Positions 37,068 through 46,117 of a stretch of 64,000 bases of DNA are shown here, piece by piece; position 1 is the stretch's first letter, and every line of letters starts with the position of its first letter. The stretch is from Mobilicoccus massiliensis (GTDB taxonomy: Bacteria > Actinomycetota > Actinomycetes > Actinomycetales > Dermatophilaceae), in NCBI RefSeq assembly GCF_000826525.2, contig NZ_LN651331.1, positions 218,323 to 282,322 on the forward strand, given 5' to 3'. The notes below the pieces were generated by a model. The model saw nothing but the letters and a program-made list of their open reading frames with translations, was not told the DNA's origin and made no database searches. Made by a program: the position numbers and the translations under genes.

Positions 37068-37105
37068 CGACGACGGGCCGCAACCGATCTCACGACCCGT
37101 CGTCG
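37068..37105. terminator. Hairpin downstream of fadB
   Basis: CGACGACGGG (37068-37077) pairs with CCCGTCGTCG (37096-37105) across an 18-base loop, 22 bases after the fadB stop. Probable terminator of the fadAB operon. Confidence 0.55.
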
Positions 37106-37126
37106 AGCGTCTCACCGAAGGTGCGG

Positions 37127-39244
37127 TCAGAGCGGCAGACTCGCCGCTCCCGGGGGGAGGAATCGGGCGCCCGTGACCTTCTCGGCGATGCCGGTTCGGT
37201 CGAGCAGGGGAGTGAGGCCGCCGTTCCAGAACTGGAAGCCCGCCCCGGTGATCATGCCGAGGTCGAGATCCATCGGAGCCTGGACCACGCCCTCGTCGAG
37301 CATGAGCCGGGCCTCCTCGGCGAGGCCCGAGAGCACCCGTTCACGCACCTGCTCGGGGGTGAGGGGCGTGCCGCGAAGCGACGACTCCTCGTACAGCGCT
37401 CTGATCTCGGGGTCGACGACCTGTTCGCCGTCCGCCTCGACGTAGAAGGCGGGCTTCTTCATCTCCACGATCCGCCGGAAGGTGTCGGAGACGGAGTACC
37501 GCTCCGGGAACGCCGCGGCGAGGGTCTCGTTGTTGTGCAACGCGATCGCCGGGCCGACCAGCCCCATGAGCTGGAACGGTGGCATCGGCGCGATGCCGGC
37601 GAATCCGGCGTCGGCGACCTCGATGGGTGTGCCCTCGTCGACGATGCGGGCCATGTCGCTCATGAAACGCCCGAGCAGGCGGTTGACGATGAAGCTCGGG
37701 CTGTCCTGGACGAGGATCGTCGTCTTCTTCAGCTTCTTGCCCACCGCGAAGGCCGTCGCGAGCGTGGCGTCGTCGGTCTTCTCGCCCGAGATGATCTCGA
37801 GGAGGGGCATGATCGCGACGGGGTTGAAGAAGTGGAAGCCGACGACACGCTCCGGGTGCTGCAGGTCGGCCGCCATCTCGGTGATCGACAGCGAGGAGGT
37901 GTTGGTCGCGAGCACGCACTCCTCACCGACCACGGCCTCGACCTCGGCCCACACCTGCTTCTTGACCGACATCTCCTCGAAGACCGCCTCGACGACGAAC
38001 TGGGCGTCGGCGAACCCGTCCTTGCTCGTCGAGCCCGTGATGAGGGCCTTGAAACGGTTGGCCTTGTCCGCGTTCAGGCGTCCCTTGGCGAGGAGCTTGT
38101 CGATCTCGGCGTGGACGTGCCCCACGCCGGCATCGACTCGCTGCTGGTCGATGTCGGTCATGACGACCGGCACCTGCAGGCGCCGGACGAACAGCAGGGC
38201 GAGCTGGCTCGCCATGAGACCCGCACCGACGATGCCGACCTTGCTCACCGGGCGGGCGAGGGATTTGTCGGGTGCCCCGGCCGGCCTCTTGGCGCGGCGC
38301 TGCACGAGGTCGAAGGCGTAGAGGCCGGCGCGGGACTCCTCACCCATGAGCAGGTCGACCAGGGCGTCGGCCTCGCCGGCGAGGCCCTCGGCCTTCGTGG
38401 TCGTCCGCGCCGTCGAGATGAGGTCGAGCGCACGGTAGGGGGCGGGGGAGTATCCGCCGGTGCGGGCGTCGGCCACGGCACGACCCTTGGCGACGGCGGC
38501 CTCCCACGTCGCCTCGTCGCGGTCGACCTCGGCACGCTGCACCGTCGTGGCGCCCGTGATGACGCCCTCCGCCCAACGCAGCGAGCTCGCGAGGAAGTCG
38601 GCGGGCTCGAACAGTTCGTCGAAGAGGCCGAGCGCGTGCGCCTTCGCGCCGTCGATCATGCGGTTCTGCGCGAGCGGGTTCTCGATGATCATCGTCACGG
38701 CCTTCTCGGCTCCCACGAGGTTGGGCGTCAGCCACGTGCCACCCCAGCCGGGCAGGATGCCGAGGAAGCACTCGGGGAACGCGATCATACCGACGTCGGA
38801 GGAGATCGTGCGGTAGTCGCAGTTCAGCGCGATCTCGAGGCCGCCACCGAGGGCGACCCCGTTGACGAACGCGAAGCTCGGCACCCCCAGCTCGGTGAAC
38901 TTGGAGAACACGCGGTGCCCGAGCTCGGCGATGGCGCGAGCCTGCCCCGGCTGCTGCACCGCCCCGATGCCGGAGAGGTCGGCGCCGGCGGCGAAGATGA
39001 ACGGCTTGCCGGTGATGCCGACGCCCACGATCTCCCCGGCCTTCGCGCGCTCGGCCAGGGCATCGAGGGCCTCGCCGAGGGCCGTCACGGTCTGCGGGCC
39101 GAGCGTCGTCGGCTTGGTGTGGTCGAGGCCGTTGTCCAGCGTGATGAGGGCGAAGGTGCCCCCGCCGCCGGGCAGCTCGACGTCGCGCACGAGCGAGGAG
39201 GCGACGACCTCGTCGGGAAAGATGGCGGCGAAGTCGATGCTCAT
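37127..39244 (-). CDS. fadB: Fatty-acid oxidation multifunctional protein (enoyl-CoA hydratase / 3-hydroxyacyl-CoA dehydrogenase)
   Basis: 705-residue beta-oxidation enzyme. The N-terminal crotonase domain has FAAGADLSGIG (oxyanion loop) and NGVALGGGLEIAL. The C-terminal NAD-dependent 3-hydroxyacyl-CoA dehydrogenase starts at KVGIVGAGLMASQLALL and includes TNTSSLSITEMA and the His-containing GFHFFNPVAIMPLLEI. It hydrates enoyl-CoA and oxidises the product for the thiolase encoded just upstream. The start at 39244 overlaps the fadA stop (ATGA). The two domains and order match the FadB/FadJ alpha subunit, so a complex with FadA is expected. Confidence 0.95.
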   Translation of the reverse strand: MSIDFAAIFPDEVVASSLVRDVELPGGGGTFALITLDNGLDHTKPTTLGPQTVTALGEALDALAERAKAGEIVGVGITGKPFIFAAGADLSGIGAVQQPGQARAIAELGHRVFSKFTELGVPSFAFVNGVALGGGLEIALNCDYRTISSDVGMIAFPECFLGILPGWGGTWLTPNLVGAEKAVTMIIENPLAQNRMIDGAKAHALGLFDELFEPADFLASSLRWAEGVITGATTVQRAEVDRDEATWEAAVAKGRAVADARTGGYSPAPYRALDLISTARTTTKAEGLAGEADALVDLLMGEESRAGLYAFDLVQRRAKRPAGAPDKSLARPVSKVGIVGAGLMASQLALLFVRRLQVPVVMTDIDQQRVDAGVGHVHAEIDKLLAKGRLNADKANRFKALITGSTSKDGFADAQFVVEAVFEEMSVKKQVWAEVEAVVGEECVLATNTSSLSITEMAADLQHPERVVGFHFFNPVAIMPLLEIISGEKTDDATLATAFAVGKKLKKTTILVQDSPSFIVNRLLGRFMSDMARIVDEGTPIEVADAGFAGIAPMPPFQLMGLVGPAIALHNNETLAAAFPERYSVSDTFRRIVEMKKPAFYVEADGEQVVDPEIRALYEESSLRGTPLTPEQVRERVLSGLAEEARLMLDEGVVQAPMDLDLGMITGAGFQFWNGGLTPLLDRTGIAEKVTGARFLPPGAASLPL

Positions 39245-40467
39245 CGCTGGGCCTCGCTGTTCGTGTCGGTGCTGTTCGTGTCGGTGTGGTGCGGGTTCTC
39301 CCAGATGACGGCGACGCCCATGCCGATGCCGATGCACATCGTCGTCATGCCGTAGCGCACCTCCGGGTGCTCCTCGAACTGACGGGCCAGGTTGGTGCAC
39401 AACCTGATTCCCGAGCTCGCGAGCGGGTGGCCGACCGCGATGGCGCCCCCGTAGGGGTTGACCTTCTCGGAGTCGTCCGGGATGCCGAAGTGGTCGAGGA
39501 ACGCGAGGACCTGCACGGCGAAGGCCTCGTTGATCTCGAAGAGGCCGATGTCGTCGATGGCGAGGCCTGCCTGGGCGAGGGCCTTCTCGGCGGCCGGGAC
39601 GGGCCCGTAGCCCATGACCTCGGGCTCGCAGCCGACGAACGCCCAGGTGACCAGGCGCATCTTGATCGGCAGTCCGAGCTCCCTGGCGGCCTCCTCGGAC
39701 GCGATGATCGCCGCGGTCGCGCCGTCGTTGAGGCCGGCGGAGTTGCCCGCGGTCACGCGGCCGTGCGGCCGGAAGGGGGTGCGCAGTTCGGCGAGCGCCT
39801 CCATCGTCACCCCGGCGCGCGGGGGCTCGTCCTTCGTGGCGAGACCCCAGCCCAGCTCGTCGGTGCGGATGGCCACGGGCACGAGGTCGGGCTGGATCTT
39901 GCCGGCCTCGTAGGCAGCCGCCGTCCTGTCCTGGCTCGTCTTGGCGTAGGCGTCGCTGCGCTCGCGGGTGAGCTGCGGAAAGCGGTCGTGGAGGTTCTCG
40001 GCGGTGTTGCCCATCGAGAGCGCCTCGGGGTCGACGAGCTTCTCACTGAGCAGCCGGGGGTTGGGGTCGATGCCCTCGCCCATGGGGTGGCGGCCCATGT
40101 GCTCGACGCCGGCCGCGATCGCGACGTCGATGGCGCCGAAGGAGATCGCTCCGGCCGTCGTCGTCAGCGCGGTCATCGCACCGGCGCACATGCGGTCGAT
40201 CGAGTAGCCGGGCGTCTGCTGCGGCAGGCCCGAGAGGATCACGGCCAGGCGGCCGAGAGTGAGTCCCTGGTCACCGATCTGGGTGGTGGCCGCGACGGCG
40301 ACCTCACCGACACGCTCGGGCGGGAGGTTCGGGTTGCGGCGCAGCAGTTCGCGGATGCAGGCGACGACGAGGTCGTCTGCTCGGGTCTGGGCGTACATGC
40401 CCTTGTCTCCCGCCTTGCCGAACGGCGTTCGCACACCGTCGACGAAGACGACCTCTGTTCGTGACAC
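39241..40467 (-). CDS. fadA: Acetyl-CoA C-acyltransferase (3-ketoacyl-CoA thiolase)
   Basis: 408-residue thiolase that cleaves 3-ketoacyl-CoA with CoA. Nucleophile Cys94 is in SIDRMCAGAMTAL; the usual context is CSSG or CGSG, so CAGAM is a mild variant. The rest is standard: INEAFAVQ, NPYGGAIAVGHPLASSG with the catalytic His, and CIGIGMG with the acid/base Cys. The GTG at 40467 has AGGAGAA upstream. It is the first gene of the fadAB operon. A palindrome 65-76 bp upstream may be the operator of a fatty-acid regulator. The C-terminus carries a TDTNS tandem duplication. Confidence 0.95.
   Translation of the reverse strand: MSRTEVVFVDGVRTPFGKAGDKGMYAQTRADDLVVACIRELLRRNPNLPPERVGEVAVAATTQIGDQGLTLGRLAVILSGLPQQTPGYSIDRMCAGAMTALTTTAGAISFGAIDVAIAAGVEHMGRHPMGEGIDPNPRLLSEKLVDPEALSMGNTAENLHDRFPQLTRERSDAYAKTSQDRTAAAYEAGKIQPDLVPVAIRTDELGWGLATKDEPPRAGVTMEALAELRTPFRPHGRVTAGNSAGLNDGATAAIIASEEAARELGLPIKMRLVTWAFVGCEPEVMGYGPVPAAEKALAQAGLAIDDIGLFEINEAFAVQVLAFLDHFGIPDDSEKVNPYGGAIAVGHPLASSGIRLCTNLARQFEEHPEVRYGMTTMCIGIGMGVAVIWENPHHTDTNSTDTNSEAQR
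39256..39285. repeat. 15-bp tandem duplication in the fadA 3' end
   Basis: Two identical 15-bp units (39256-39270, 39271-39285) encode TDTNS twice in the thiolase tail, a few residues before the stop. In-frame slippage; probably neutral. Confidence 0.85.
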
Positions 40468-40531
40468 GAAGGTTCTCCTGTCGGCTCGAAGGCGAGCGTC
40501 ATCGCACGCCGGAGTCATGTCCCCCAGATAT

Positions 40532-40543
40532 TACTGACCAGTA
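40532..40543 (-). promoter_or_regulatory. Palindrome upstream of fadA, candidate TetR-family operator
   Basis: TACTGACCAGTA: TACTG and CAGTA are exact complements across two bases. It lies 65-76 bp before the fadA start. TACTG/CAGTA half-sites of this kind are typical of TetR-family regulators of fatty-acid degradation in actinobacteria. No such regulator gene is in the window. Confidence 0.5.
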
Positions 40544-40654
40544 CCCCACTTGTCGTGAGCCGGGAGACGAGACGTGGAACACGCGCTCGATCCTGCCGGA
40601 CACGTCGTCGCGCCGCCAGGGCCGCGCCCGGTCGCGCGTGAGGGGGCTACGGTC

Positions 40655-42115
40655 TCAGACCGGCCGAGCGGTGGCGAAGGCGTGCGCGAGCACGGGCGCG
40701 GCGATGTCGGCCTGCCACGGGCGGGCGCCGAGTTCGCGCAGCTCGTCGTGGACGGAACTCTCATCGAGGTGCTGCGGTGGGGTCCACACGACGCGGCGCA
40801 GGGTGTCGGGGGAGAGCAGGTTCTCCAGGGGTAGCCGGTGCTGCTCGGCGAACGCGCCCAGCGCCTCGCGGGCCATGGCGAGCCGGGCCGCGGCGAGCGG
40901 GTCGCGGTCGGCCCACGACTTGGGCGGCGGCGGCCCCTGGTTGGGCAGCGACGTGGCCGGCAGGCGTGACTCCGGCAGGTCGAGAGCTCGTCGAACGGCC
41001 TCGACCCACACCTCGGGGTGGCGACGCACGACGCGGTGGGTCGTGGCCTCGTGCGCGGCGCGCACGTCGGTGGGCGCGGCCGTGGCGAGTGCGACGAGCA
41101 CGGCGTCGGGGACGACGCGGCCGGGGGAGATGTCGCGGGCGCGGGCCAGGTCGTCGCGGGCGTACCAGAGCTCGCGCACGATCGCGGCCATGCGTGGTGT
41201 GCGCAGCCGGCGCAGGCCGGAGACGCGACGCCACGGGTCGACCCGAACGGGGTGGCCCGTGAACGAGGTCAGGGCGTCGAACTCCTGGCGCGCCCATTCG
41301 GCCTTGCCCTGCTGCTCCAGATCGGCGGCCATGGCGTCTCGCACGTCGGCCAACAGCTCGACGTCGAGCGCGGCATAGCGCAGCCAGTCCTCGGGCAGGG
41401 GGCGCGTGGACCAGTCGACGGCCGAATGTTCCTTGGCCAGCGAGACACCGAGGTAGTGCTCGACGACCGCGGCGAGACCGACCCGGGGCAGGCCGGCGAG
41501 CCGGGCGCCGAGCTCGGTGTCGAACAGTGCACTCGGCGTCAGGCCCACCTCACGCAGGCACCCGAGATCCTGGGTGGCGGCGTGGAGGATCCACTCCACG
41601 CCGGCGACCGCCTCGTCGATGGGGCCGAGGTCGGGGCAGGCGACCGGGTCGATGAGCCACGTGCCGGCCCCCTCGCGACGCACCTGAACGAGGTACGCGC
41701 GCTGCCCGTACCGGTAACCGGAGGCGCGTTCGGCGTCGACGGCGAACGGCCCGGTGCCCGAGCGCAAGGCGGCGGCGGCCTCGAGCAGCCCGGTCTCCTC
41801 GGTGACGACGTCGGGCAGGCCATCCGCGGGCTGGGTGAGGACGACGGGGGCCGGCGCTTCGACCTCGATGTCGTCACCGGTCGGGACGCTGGGAGCGGTT
41901 GGAGCGGTCGGAGCGTTCGGGACACTCAGGACGCTCGGGGCATCTGGAGCGCTCGGGCTGTCCGGAGCGCTCGGAGCACTTGTGGCCTCGGCGGCCTCCG
42001 GCGCGGCCTGCTCGGGCGCTCGGTGCGGCGTGGCGGGCTCGTGCTCGCGGGACGCCGGCCGCTCGGGCTGCGCGGGCAGCTCGGGGACGGCGAAGGGATC
42101 GGTGAGGTAGGTCAT
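40655..42115 (-). CDS. rnd: Ribonuclease D-like 3'-5' exonuclease
   Basis: 486 residues. After a Pro/Ala/Ser-rich N-terminal 90 residues comes a DEDD exonuclease domain: FAVDAERASGYRYG (motif I), ILHAATQDLGCL (II) and RYAALDVELLADV (III, with the Y-x3-D form). It is followed by an HRDC domain (about 285-360) and a second helical region. RNase D trims tRNA and other RNA 3' ends. The N-terminus contains a degenerate APS/APD/APT triplet repeat (DNA about 41878-41990). Twelve bases separate it from the DUF3000 gene upstream on the same strand. Confidence 0.92.
   Translation of the reverse strand: MTYLTDPFAVPELPAQPERPASREHEPATPHRAPEQAAPEAAEATSAPSAPDSPSAPDAPSVLSVPNAPTAPTAPSVPTGDDIEVEAPAPVVLTQPADGLPDVVTEETGLLEAAAALRSGTGPFAVDAERASGYRYGQRAYLVQVRREGAGTWLIDPVACPDLGPIDEAVAGVEWILHAATQDLGCLREVGLTPSALFDTELGARLAGLPRVGLAAVVEHYLGVSLAKEHSAVDWSTRPLPEDWLRYAALDVELLADVRDAMAADLEQQGKAEWARQEFDALTSFTGHPVRVDPWRRVSGLRRLRTPRMAAIVRELWYARDDLARARDISPGRVVPDAVLVALATAAPTDVRAAHEATTHRVVRRHPEVWVEAVRRALDLPESRLPATSLPNQGPPPPKSWADRDPLAAARLAMAREALGAFAEQHRLPLENLLSPDTLRRVVWTPPQHLDESSVHDELRELGARPWQADIAAPVLAHAFATARPV
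41878..41990. repeat. Degenerate 9-bp coding repeat in rnd
   Basis: About a dozen imperfect 9-bp units (variants of GGAGCGCTC on the plus strand) encode SAPSAPDSPSAPDAPSV-like residues in the RNase D N-terminal linker. It is a likely hot spot for length variation between strains. Confidence 0.7.
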
Positions 42116-42127
42116 TCGGCGGTTCTC

Positions 42128-42709
42128 TCAGCGCAACCGGCCGCTGAGCGAGGTGACGCCCTGCGGGACCGGGGGAACGCCCGCGATGGTGGCGAGGACG
42201 TCGGTCCAGATGGTCAGATGGTCGGCGAGGTCGTCGCCGTCGGGAGTCCAGGATGCACGCAGTTCCATCTCGACGGAGGACTCTCGGTCGGCGAGGGCCC
42301 CGAAGCTCTCGGAGACGACCCGCGTGACCGTGCCGCCCAGCGCGCGGTGGGCGATGCCGCCGGTGTGCAGGGCATCGGTGAGCCAGGACCAGCCCACCTC
42401 GCCGAGCAGGGGGTCGCTCGCCAGTTCGGCTTCGAGCTGGGCTCGGGCGAGGGTGACGATGCGCCAGGTGCCCTCCCACGCGTCGGGGGCGTCGTCGTCG
42501 TGCAGGACGATGAGCCGGCCCGTGGCGAGCGGCTCCTCCTCCGAATCGAGGACGACCTCGGCCGAGAGCGCCGCCGAGTGCAGGGCGATGCGCTGGGGTG
42601 CCGGGATCTCGGCGAGCCGGATCTCGGGACGCAACGTGAGGGCGCGCAGCGCGTCGATCGCCTCGGCGAAATCCGAGGCGGCGCTGGGTGTCGCGCGGCG
42701 AATCGTCAC
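42128..42709 (-). CDS. DUF3000 family protein
   Basis: 193-residue conserved actinobacterial protein of unknown function. The family core is visible: FAEAIDALRALTLRPEIRLAEIPAPQRIALHSAAL, GRLIVLHDDDAPDAWEGTWRIVTL and GWSWLTDAL. No membrane segments. The GTG at 42709 is chosen because TACTGT (42717-42722) lies exactly seven bases upstream with no ribosome site, suggesting leaderless initiation; a GTG three codons upstream is possible. Together with rnd downstream and divergent hemE, this is a common actinobacterial gene order. Confidence 0.9.
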   Translation of the reverse strand: MTIRRATPSAASDFAEAIDALRALTLRPEIRLAEIPAPQRIALHSAALSAEVVLDSEEEPLATGRLIVLHDDDAPDAWEGTWRIVTLARAQLEAELASDPLLGEVGWSWLTDALHTGGIAHRALGGTVTRVVSESFGALADRESSVEMELRASWTPDGDDLADHLTIWTDVLATIAGVPPVPQGVTSLSGRLR

Positions 42710-42778
42710 ATCGCGCACAGTACGGCGCGGCACCGACAGCCATGGGTCTCCCACGCCGACCCGTGCGAAGATCGGCCC

Positions 42779-43849
42779 GTGACGACGCCTGCGACCACTC
42801 CCGCCACGCCCACTCCCGGCCCCGCCGACAGCCTCCTCGTACGGGCGGCCCGAGGCGAGCGGCTCGACCGTCCGCCGGTGTGGTTCATGCGTCAGGCGGG
42901 GCGTTCGCTGCCGGAGTACCGCGAGGTGCGTGAGGGCACGACGATGCTCGAGTCGTGCCGTCGCCCCGACCTCGTCACCGAGATCACCCTGCAGCCCGTG
43001 CGCCGCCACGGCGTCGACGCGGCGATCTTCTTCAGCGACATCGTCGTTCCCCTGCAGGCCGTCGGCGTCGATCTCGACATCGTTGCCGGAGTGGGCCCGG
43101 TCGTCGAGGAGCCGTTCCGCAGTCGCGCCGACCTCGCCCGCCTGCCCGAGCTCACCCCCGACCTCGTGCCCGACATCACCGAGTCGGTGCGACTGCTCGT
43201 GGCCGAACTCGGCGCCACCCCGCTCATCGGGTTCTCCGGCGCCCCGTTCACGCTCGCCAGCTACCTCGTCGAGGGCGGCCCGAGCCGCAACCATGAGCAC
43301 ACCAAGGCGCTCATGCACGGAGACCCGCAGCTGTGGCACGACCTGTGCGCCCGGCTCGCGCAGATCGCGGGCGCGTACCTCACGGTGCAGATCGACGCGG
43401 GGGCGAGCGCGATCCAGCTCTTCGACTCGTGGGTCGGCTACCTCTCCCGCGCCGACTACGAGAGATACGTGCGACCGCACTCGGCCCGCGCGCTCGAGGC
43501 CGTCGCCGGCCGGGTCCCGCGGATCCACTTCGGCGTCGGCACCGGTGAGCTGCTCGGATCGATGGCCGAGGCAGGAACCGAGTGCATCGGGGTCGACTAC
43601 CGCGTCGACCTCCTCGACGCGCTCGAACGCACGGGCGGCCGGTACGCGGTGCAGGGCAACCTCGACCCGGCACTGCTCTTCGCGCCGTGGGAGGTCGTGG
43701 AACGCGAGGTCCGCCGCATCGTCGATGAAGGCCGCCAGGCGCCGGGCCACGTCTTCAACCTCGGCCACGGGGTTCTGCCCACCACCGACCCGACCATGCT
43801 CACGCGCGTCGTCGAACTCGTCCACTCCCTCGGCGACGACAGCGCCTAG
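42779..43849 (+). CDS. hemE: Uroporphyrinogen decarboxylase
   Basis: Decarboxylates uroporphyrinogen III to coproporphyrinogen III, the branch-point substrate of the coproporphyrin haem route. 356 residues. Signatures: PVWFMRQAGRSLPEYREVR with the substrate-binding Arg pair, DAAIFFSDIVVPLQAVG with the catalytic Asp, GFSGAPFTLASYLVEGG and FNLGHGVLPTTDP. The GTG at 42779 lacks a ribosome site. The stop codon overlaps that of the convergent YczE-like gene (shared CTAG), so there is no room for a terminator between them. Confidence 0.96.
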   Translation: MTTPATTPATPTPGPADSLLVRAARGERLDRPPVWFMRQAGRSLPEYREVREGTTMLESCRRPDLVTEITLQPVRRHGVDAAIFFSDIVVPLQAVGVDLDIVAGVGPVVEEPFRSRADLARLPELTPDLVPDITESVRLLVAELGATPLIGFSGAPFTLASYLVEGGPSRNHEHTKALMHGDPQLWHDLCARLAQIAGAYLTVQIDAGASAIQLFDSWVGYLSRADYERYVRPHSARALEAVAGRVPRIHFGVGTGELLGSMAEAGTECIGVDYRVDLLDALERTGGRYAVQGNLDPALLFAPWEVVEREVRRIVDEGRQAPGHVFNLGHGVLPTTDPTMLTRVVELVHSLGDDSA

Positions 43850-44523
43850 TCCAGACGCACCGTGCAGAGCGGGAGGAAGAACTGCACGAGCGGGCCGATG
43901 GCCAGCGCGTAGATCACCGTGCCCACCCCTACGGTGCCGCCGAGCAGCCAGCCGATCACGAGAACCCCGATCTCGATGCCCGTACGCACGATACGCAGGC
44001 TGGTCCCCGTGCGGCGGTGCAGACCGGTCATCAGTCCGTCACGCGGGCCCGGGCCGAGCTGACTGCCGATGTACAGGGCGCTCGCGAGGCCGTTGAGCAC
44101 GATGCCGCCGAGCATCAGCCCCATGCGGGCAGGCAGACCATGCGGTTCCACGAGCACGGCCAGGGTCACGTCGGTCGCGGCACCGATCCAGACGGAGTTC
44201 GCGATCGTGCCGAGCCCAGGCATCTGCCGCAGAGGGATCCACAGCAGCAGTACGACGAAGCTCGAGGCGATGACGACCATGCCGAACGACCACGGCACGT
44301 GGAGCGCCACACCGAAATGGAACACATCCCACGGGTTGAGCCCGAGCACACCACGAATCATCATCGCCATCGACACACCGAACAACGACAGACCCACGAA
44401 GAGCTGAACCAACCGGAGCGGCAACCGACCGGCACGCAGCTGCTCCACCGGACCGATCTGCAGAAGCTGCGGACGATCACCGGCCCTGGCCCACCGCCCG
44501 GCGGGGATACGACGACGCGACAT
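43846..44523 (-). CDS. YczE/YitT-type membrane protein
   Basis: About 225 residues with five hydrophobic helices, beginning LRLVQLFVGLSLFGVSMAMMI. The conserved GLNPWDVFHFGVALH and GPGPRDGLMTGLHRRTG segments define the YczE/YyaS/YitT family, whose transport or regulatory function is unknown; B. subtilis YczE is linked to surfactin production. The start is uncertain: ATG 44523 or, four codons earlier, ATG 44535; neither has a ribosome site. Its stop TAG overlaps the hemE stop on the other strand. Confidence 0.82.
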   Translation of the reverse strand: MSRRRIPAGRWARAGDRPQLLQIGPVEQLRAGRLPLRLVQLFVGLSLFGVSMAMMIRGVLGLNPWDVFHFGVALHVPWSFGMVVIASSFVVLLLWIPLRQMPGLGTIANSVWIGAATDVTLAVLVEPHGLPARMGLMLGGIVLNGLASALYIGSQLGPGPRDGLMTGLHRRTGTSLRIVRTGIEIGVLVIGWLLGGTVGVGTVIYALAIGPLVQFFLPLCTVRLD

Positions 44524-44735
44524 GGACGACAGCATGACGCAGCTCGCACTTCGCGCGTCGGCGGCGTTCACTGACGCCGCGGGCTCCTGTGTCCGGGGCC
44601 GGCCTCCTCGGATGCTCGTGGCCCGCTGATCGGGAAGTGGTTGCGGCGTGTGAGGGGTTCTCGCCCCGATCGCCCTCGTCGACGTCGCGACCTGCGGATT
44701 CACGCTCCCGGTTCTCCTGCTGTCATTCTGACGTC

Positions 44736-46106
44736 ATGACCGCGGACGCCGCCTACCTCGTCGTCGGCATCGGCCTCGTCCTCGCGGTCGTGCTGCCGGC
44801 TCTCCTGCAACGCTGGGCCTTCTCGGCCCCCATGGCGCTGCTCGCCACCGGCTTCGTCGTCGGCCTGCTGCCGCCCTTCGAGACCACACGTGTCTCGCCA
44901 CTGGAACACCCCACCATCACCGAACACGCCGCCGAACTCTGCGTCATCGTCGCGCTCATGGGCGTCGGACTCTCACTCGACCGGCCGTTGGAACGCACCC
45001 TCTCCTCGTGGCGTGCCTGGCGCTCGACATGGCGGCTGCTGGCCATCGCCATGCCGCTCTGCATCCTCGGTGTCGCAGTGCTCGGGTGGTGGGTCATGGC
45101 GCTCTCACCCGCCGCGGCCCTGCTGCTCGGAGCCGCGCTCGCCCCGACCGACCCGGTCCTTGCCGTGGACGTCCAGGTCGAAGGGCCGACGACCGATGAG
45201 CGCGAACACATTGACGAACAGGACGAGGTGCGTTTCGCTCTCACCTCCGAGGGCGGCCTCAACGACGCGCTCGCGTTCCCGTTCGTATACGCCGCGATCT
45301 TCCTCGCCGAGAAGGGCCCGCTGCAGGAGTGGTGGTGGCGGTGGATCGGCTGGGAGCTCATCGGCAAGGCCCTCATCGGAGCGGCGGTCGGGTACATCGG
45401 TGGGATGCTGCTCGGACGCGTCGCGTTCCGCAGCCGCGCCTCCGTACTCCGGTTCGCCGAGCAGGGCGAGCCGCTCCTCGCTCTCGCGGGCACGCTGGCC
45501 GTCTACGGGCTCACCGAACTCGTGGGCGGCTGGGGATTCCTCGCCGTGTTCGTCGCGGCGCTACGACTGCGCGCCGAGGAACGTCGCAGCGACTACCACG
45601 GCGTCATGCACGAGATGGTCGAACGTCTCGAGCTTCTGCTCACCCTCCTGCTGCTGTTGGCCCTCGGCATCGCGCTCGGCGACGGCCTGCTCGGTCACCT
45701 CACGTGGCAGGGGATCGTGGTGGGCGCCGCCCTCGTGCTCGTCGTGCGCCCGGTCACGGCGTGGCTCGCCCTCGGGCGGCAGGCCGACGTCGACCAGGCC
45801 GGAGACGGCAACCTCGGCCCGCGCGAACGGCTCGTCACCGCGTTCTTCGGGGTGCGTGGCATCGGGTCGATCTACTACGTCGCCTACGCCCTCGGCCACG
45901 CCCACTTCCCCGAGGCCGAGGTGCTGTGGTCGACGGTCGGGTTCACGATCGTGCTGTCGGTCGTCCTCCACGGCGTGGCCGCGACCCCGGCCATGCGATG
46001 GCTCGACGCCGTCCGCGACAACTCACCCGGCGGCTCGTCCGGCTCCCGCGAGGGCGCCGGTGGGGCTCGTGGTGGGGCCGGGGGCGATGCACGCGGGAAC
46101 GTGTGA
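44736..46106 (+). CDS. CPA1-family sodium/proton antiporter
   Basis: 456-residue membrane protein with 11-13 hydrophobic helices. Key motifs: [19 protein letters not shown], the ion-site [15 protein letters not shown] (the Asp pair region of NhaP/CPA1 exchangers), [16 protein letters not shown] and [19 protein letters not shown]. It should exchange internal sodium or potassium for protons. The C-terminal 40 residues are Gly/Ser/Ala-rich and probably disordered. ATG 44736 is chosen at the first hydrophobic segment; CATTCT lies six bases before it. The gene ends 11 bases before hemQ, so co-transcription is likely though functionally unexplained. Confidence 0.9.
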   Translation: MTADAAYLVVGIGLVLAVVLPALLQRWAFSAPMALLATGFVVGLLPPFETTRVSPLEHPTITEHAAELCVIVALMGVGLSLDRPLERTLSSWRAWRSTWRLLAIAMPLCILGVAVLGWWVMALSPAAALLLGAALAPTDPVLAVDVQVEGPTTDEREHIDEQDEVRFALTSEGGLNDALAFPFVYAAIFLAEKGPLQEWWWRWIGWELIGKALIGAAVGYIGGMLLGRVAFRSRASVLRFAEQGEPLLALAGTLAVYGLTELVGGWGFLAVFVAALRLRAEERRSDYHGVMHEMVERLELLLTLLLLLALGIALGDGLLGHLTWQGIVVGAALVLVVRPVTAWLALGRQADVDQAGDGNLGPRERLVTAFFGVRGIGSIYYVAYALGHAHFPEAEVLWSTVGFTIVLSVVLHGVAATPAMRWLDAVRDNSPGGSSGSREGAGGARGGAGGDARGNV

Positions 46107-46117
46107 AGAATGGCCCC

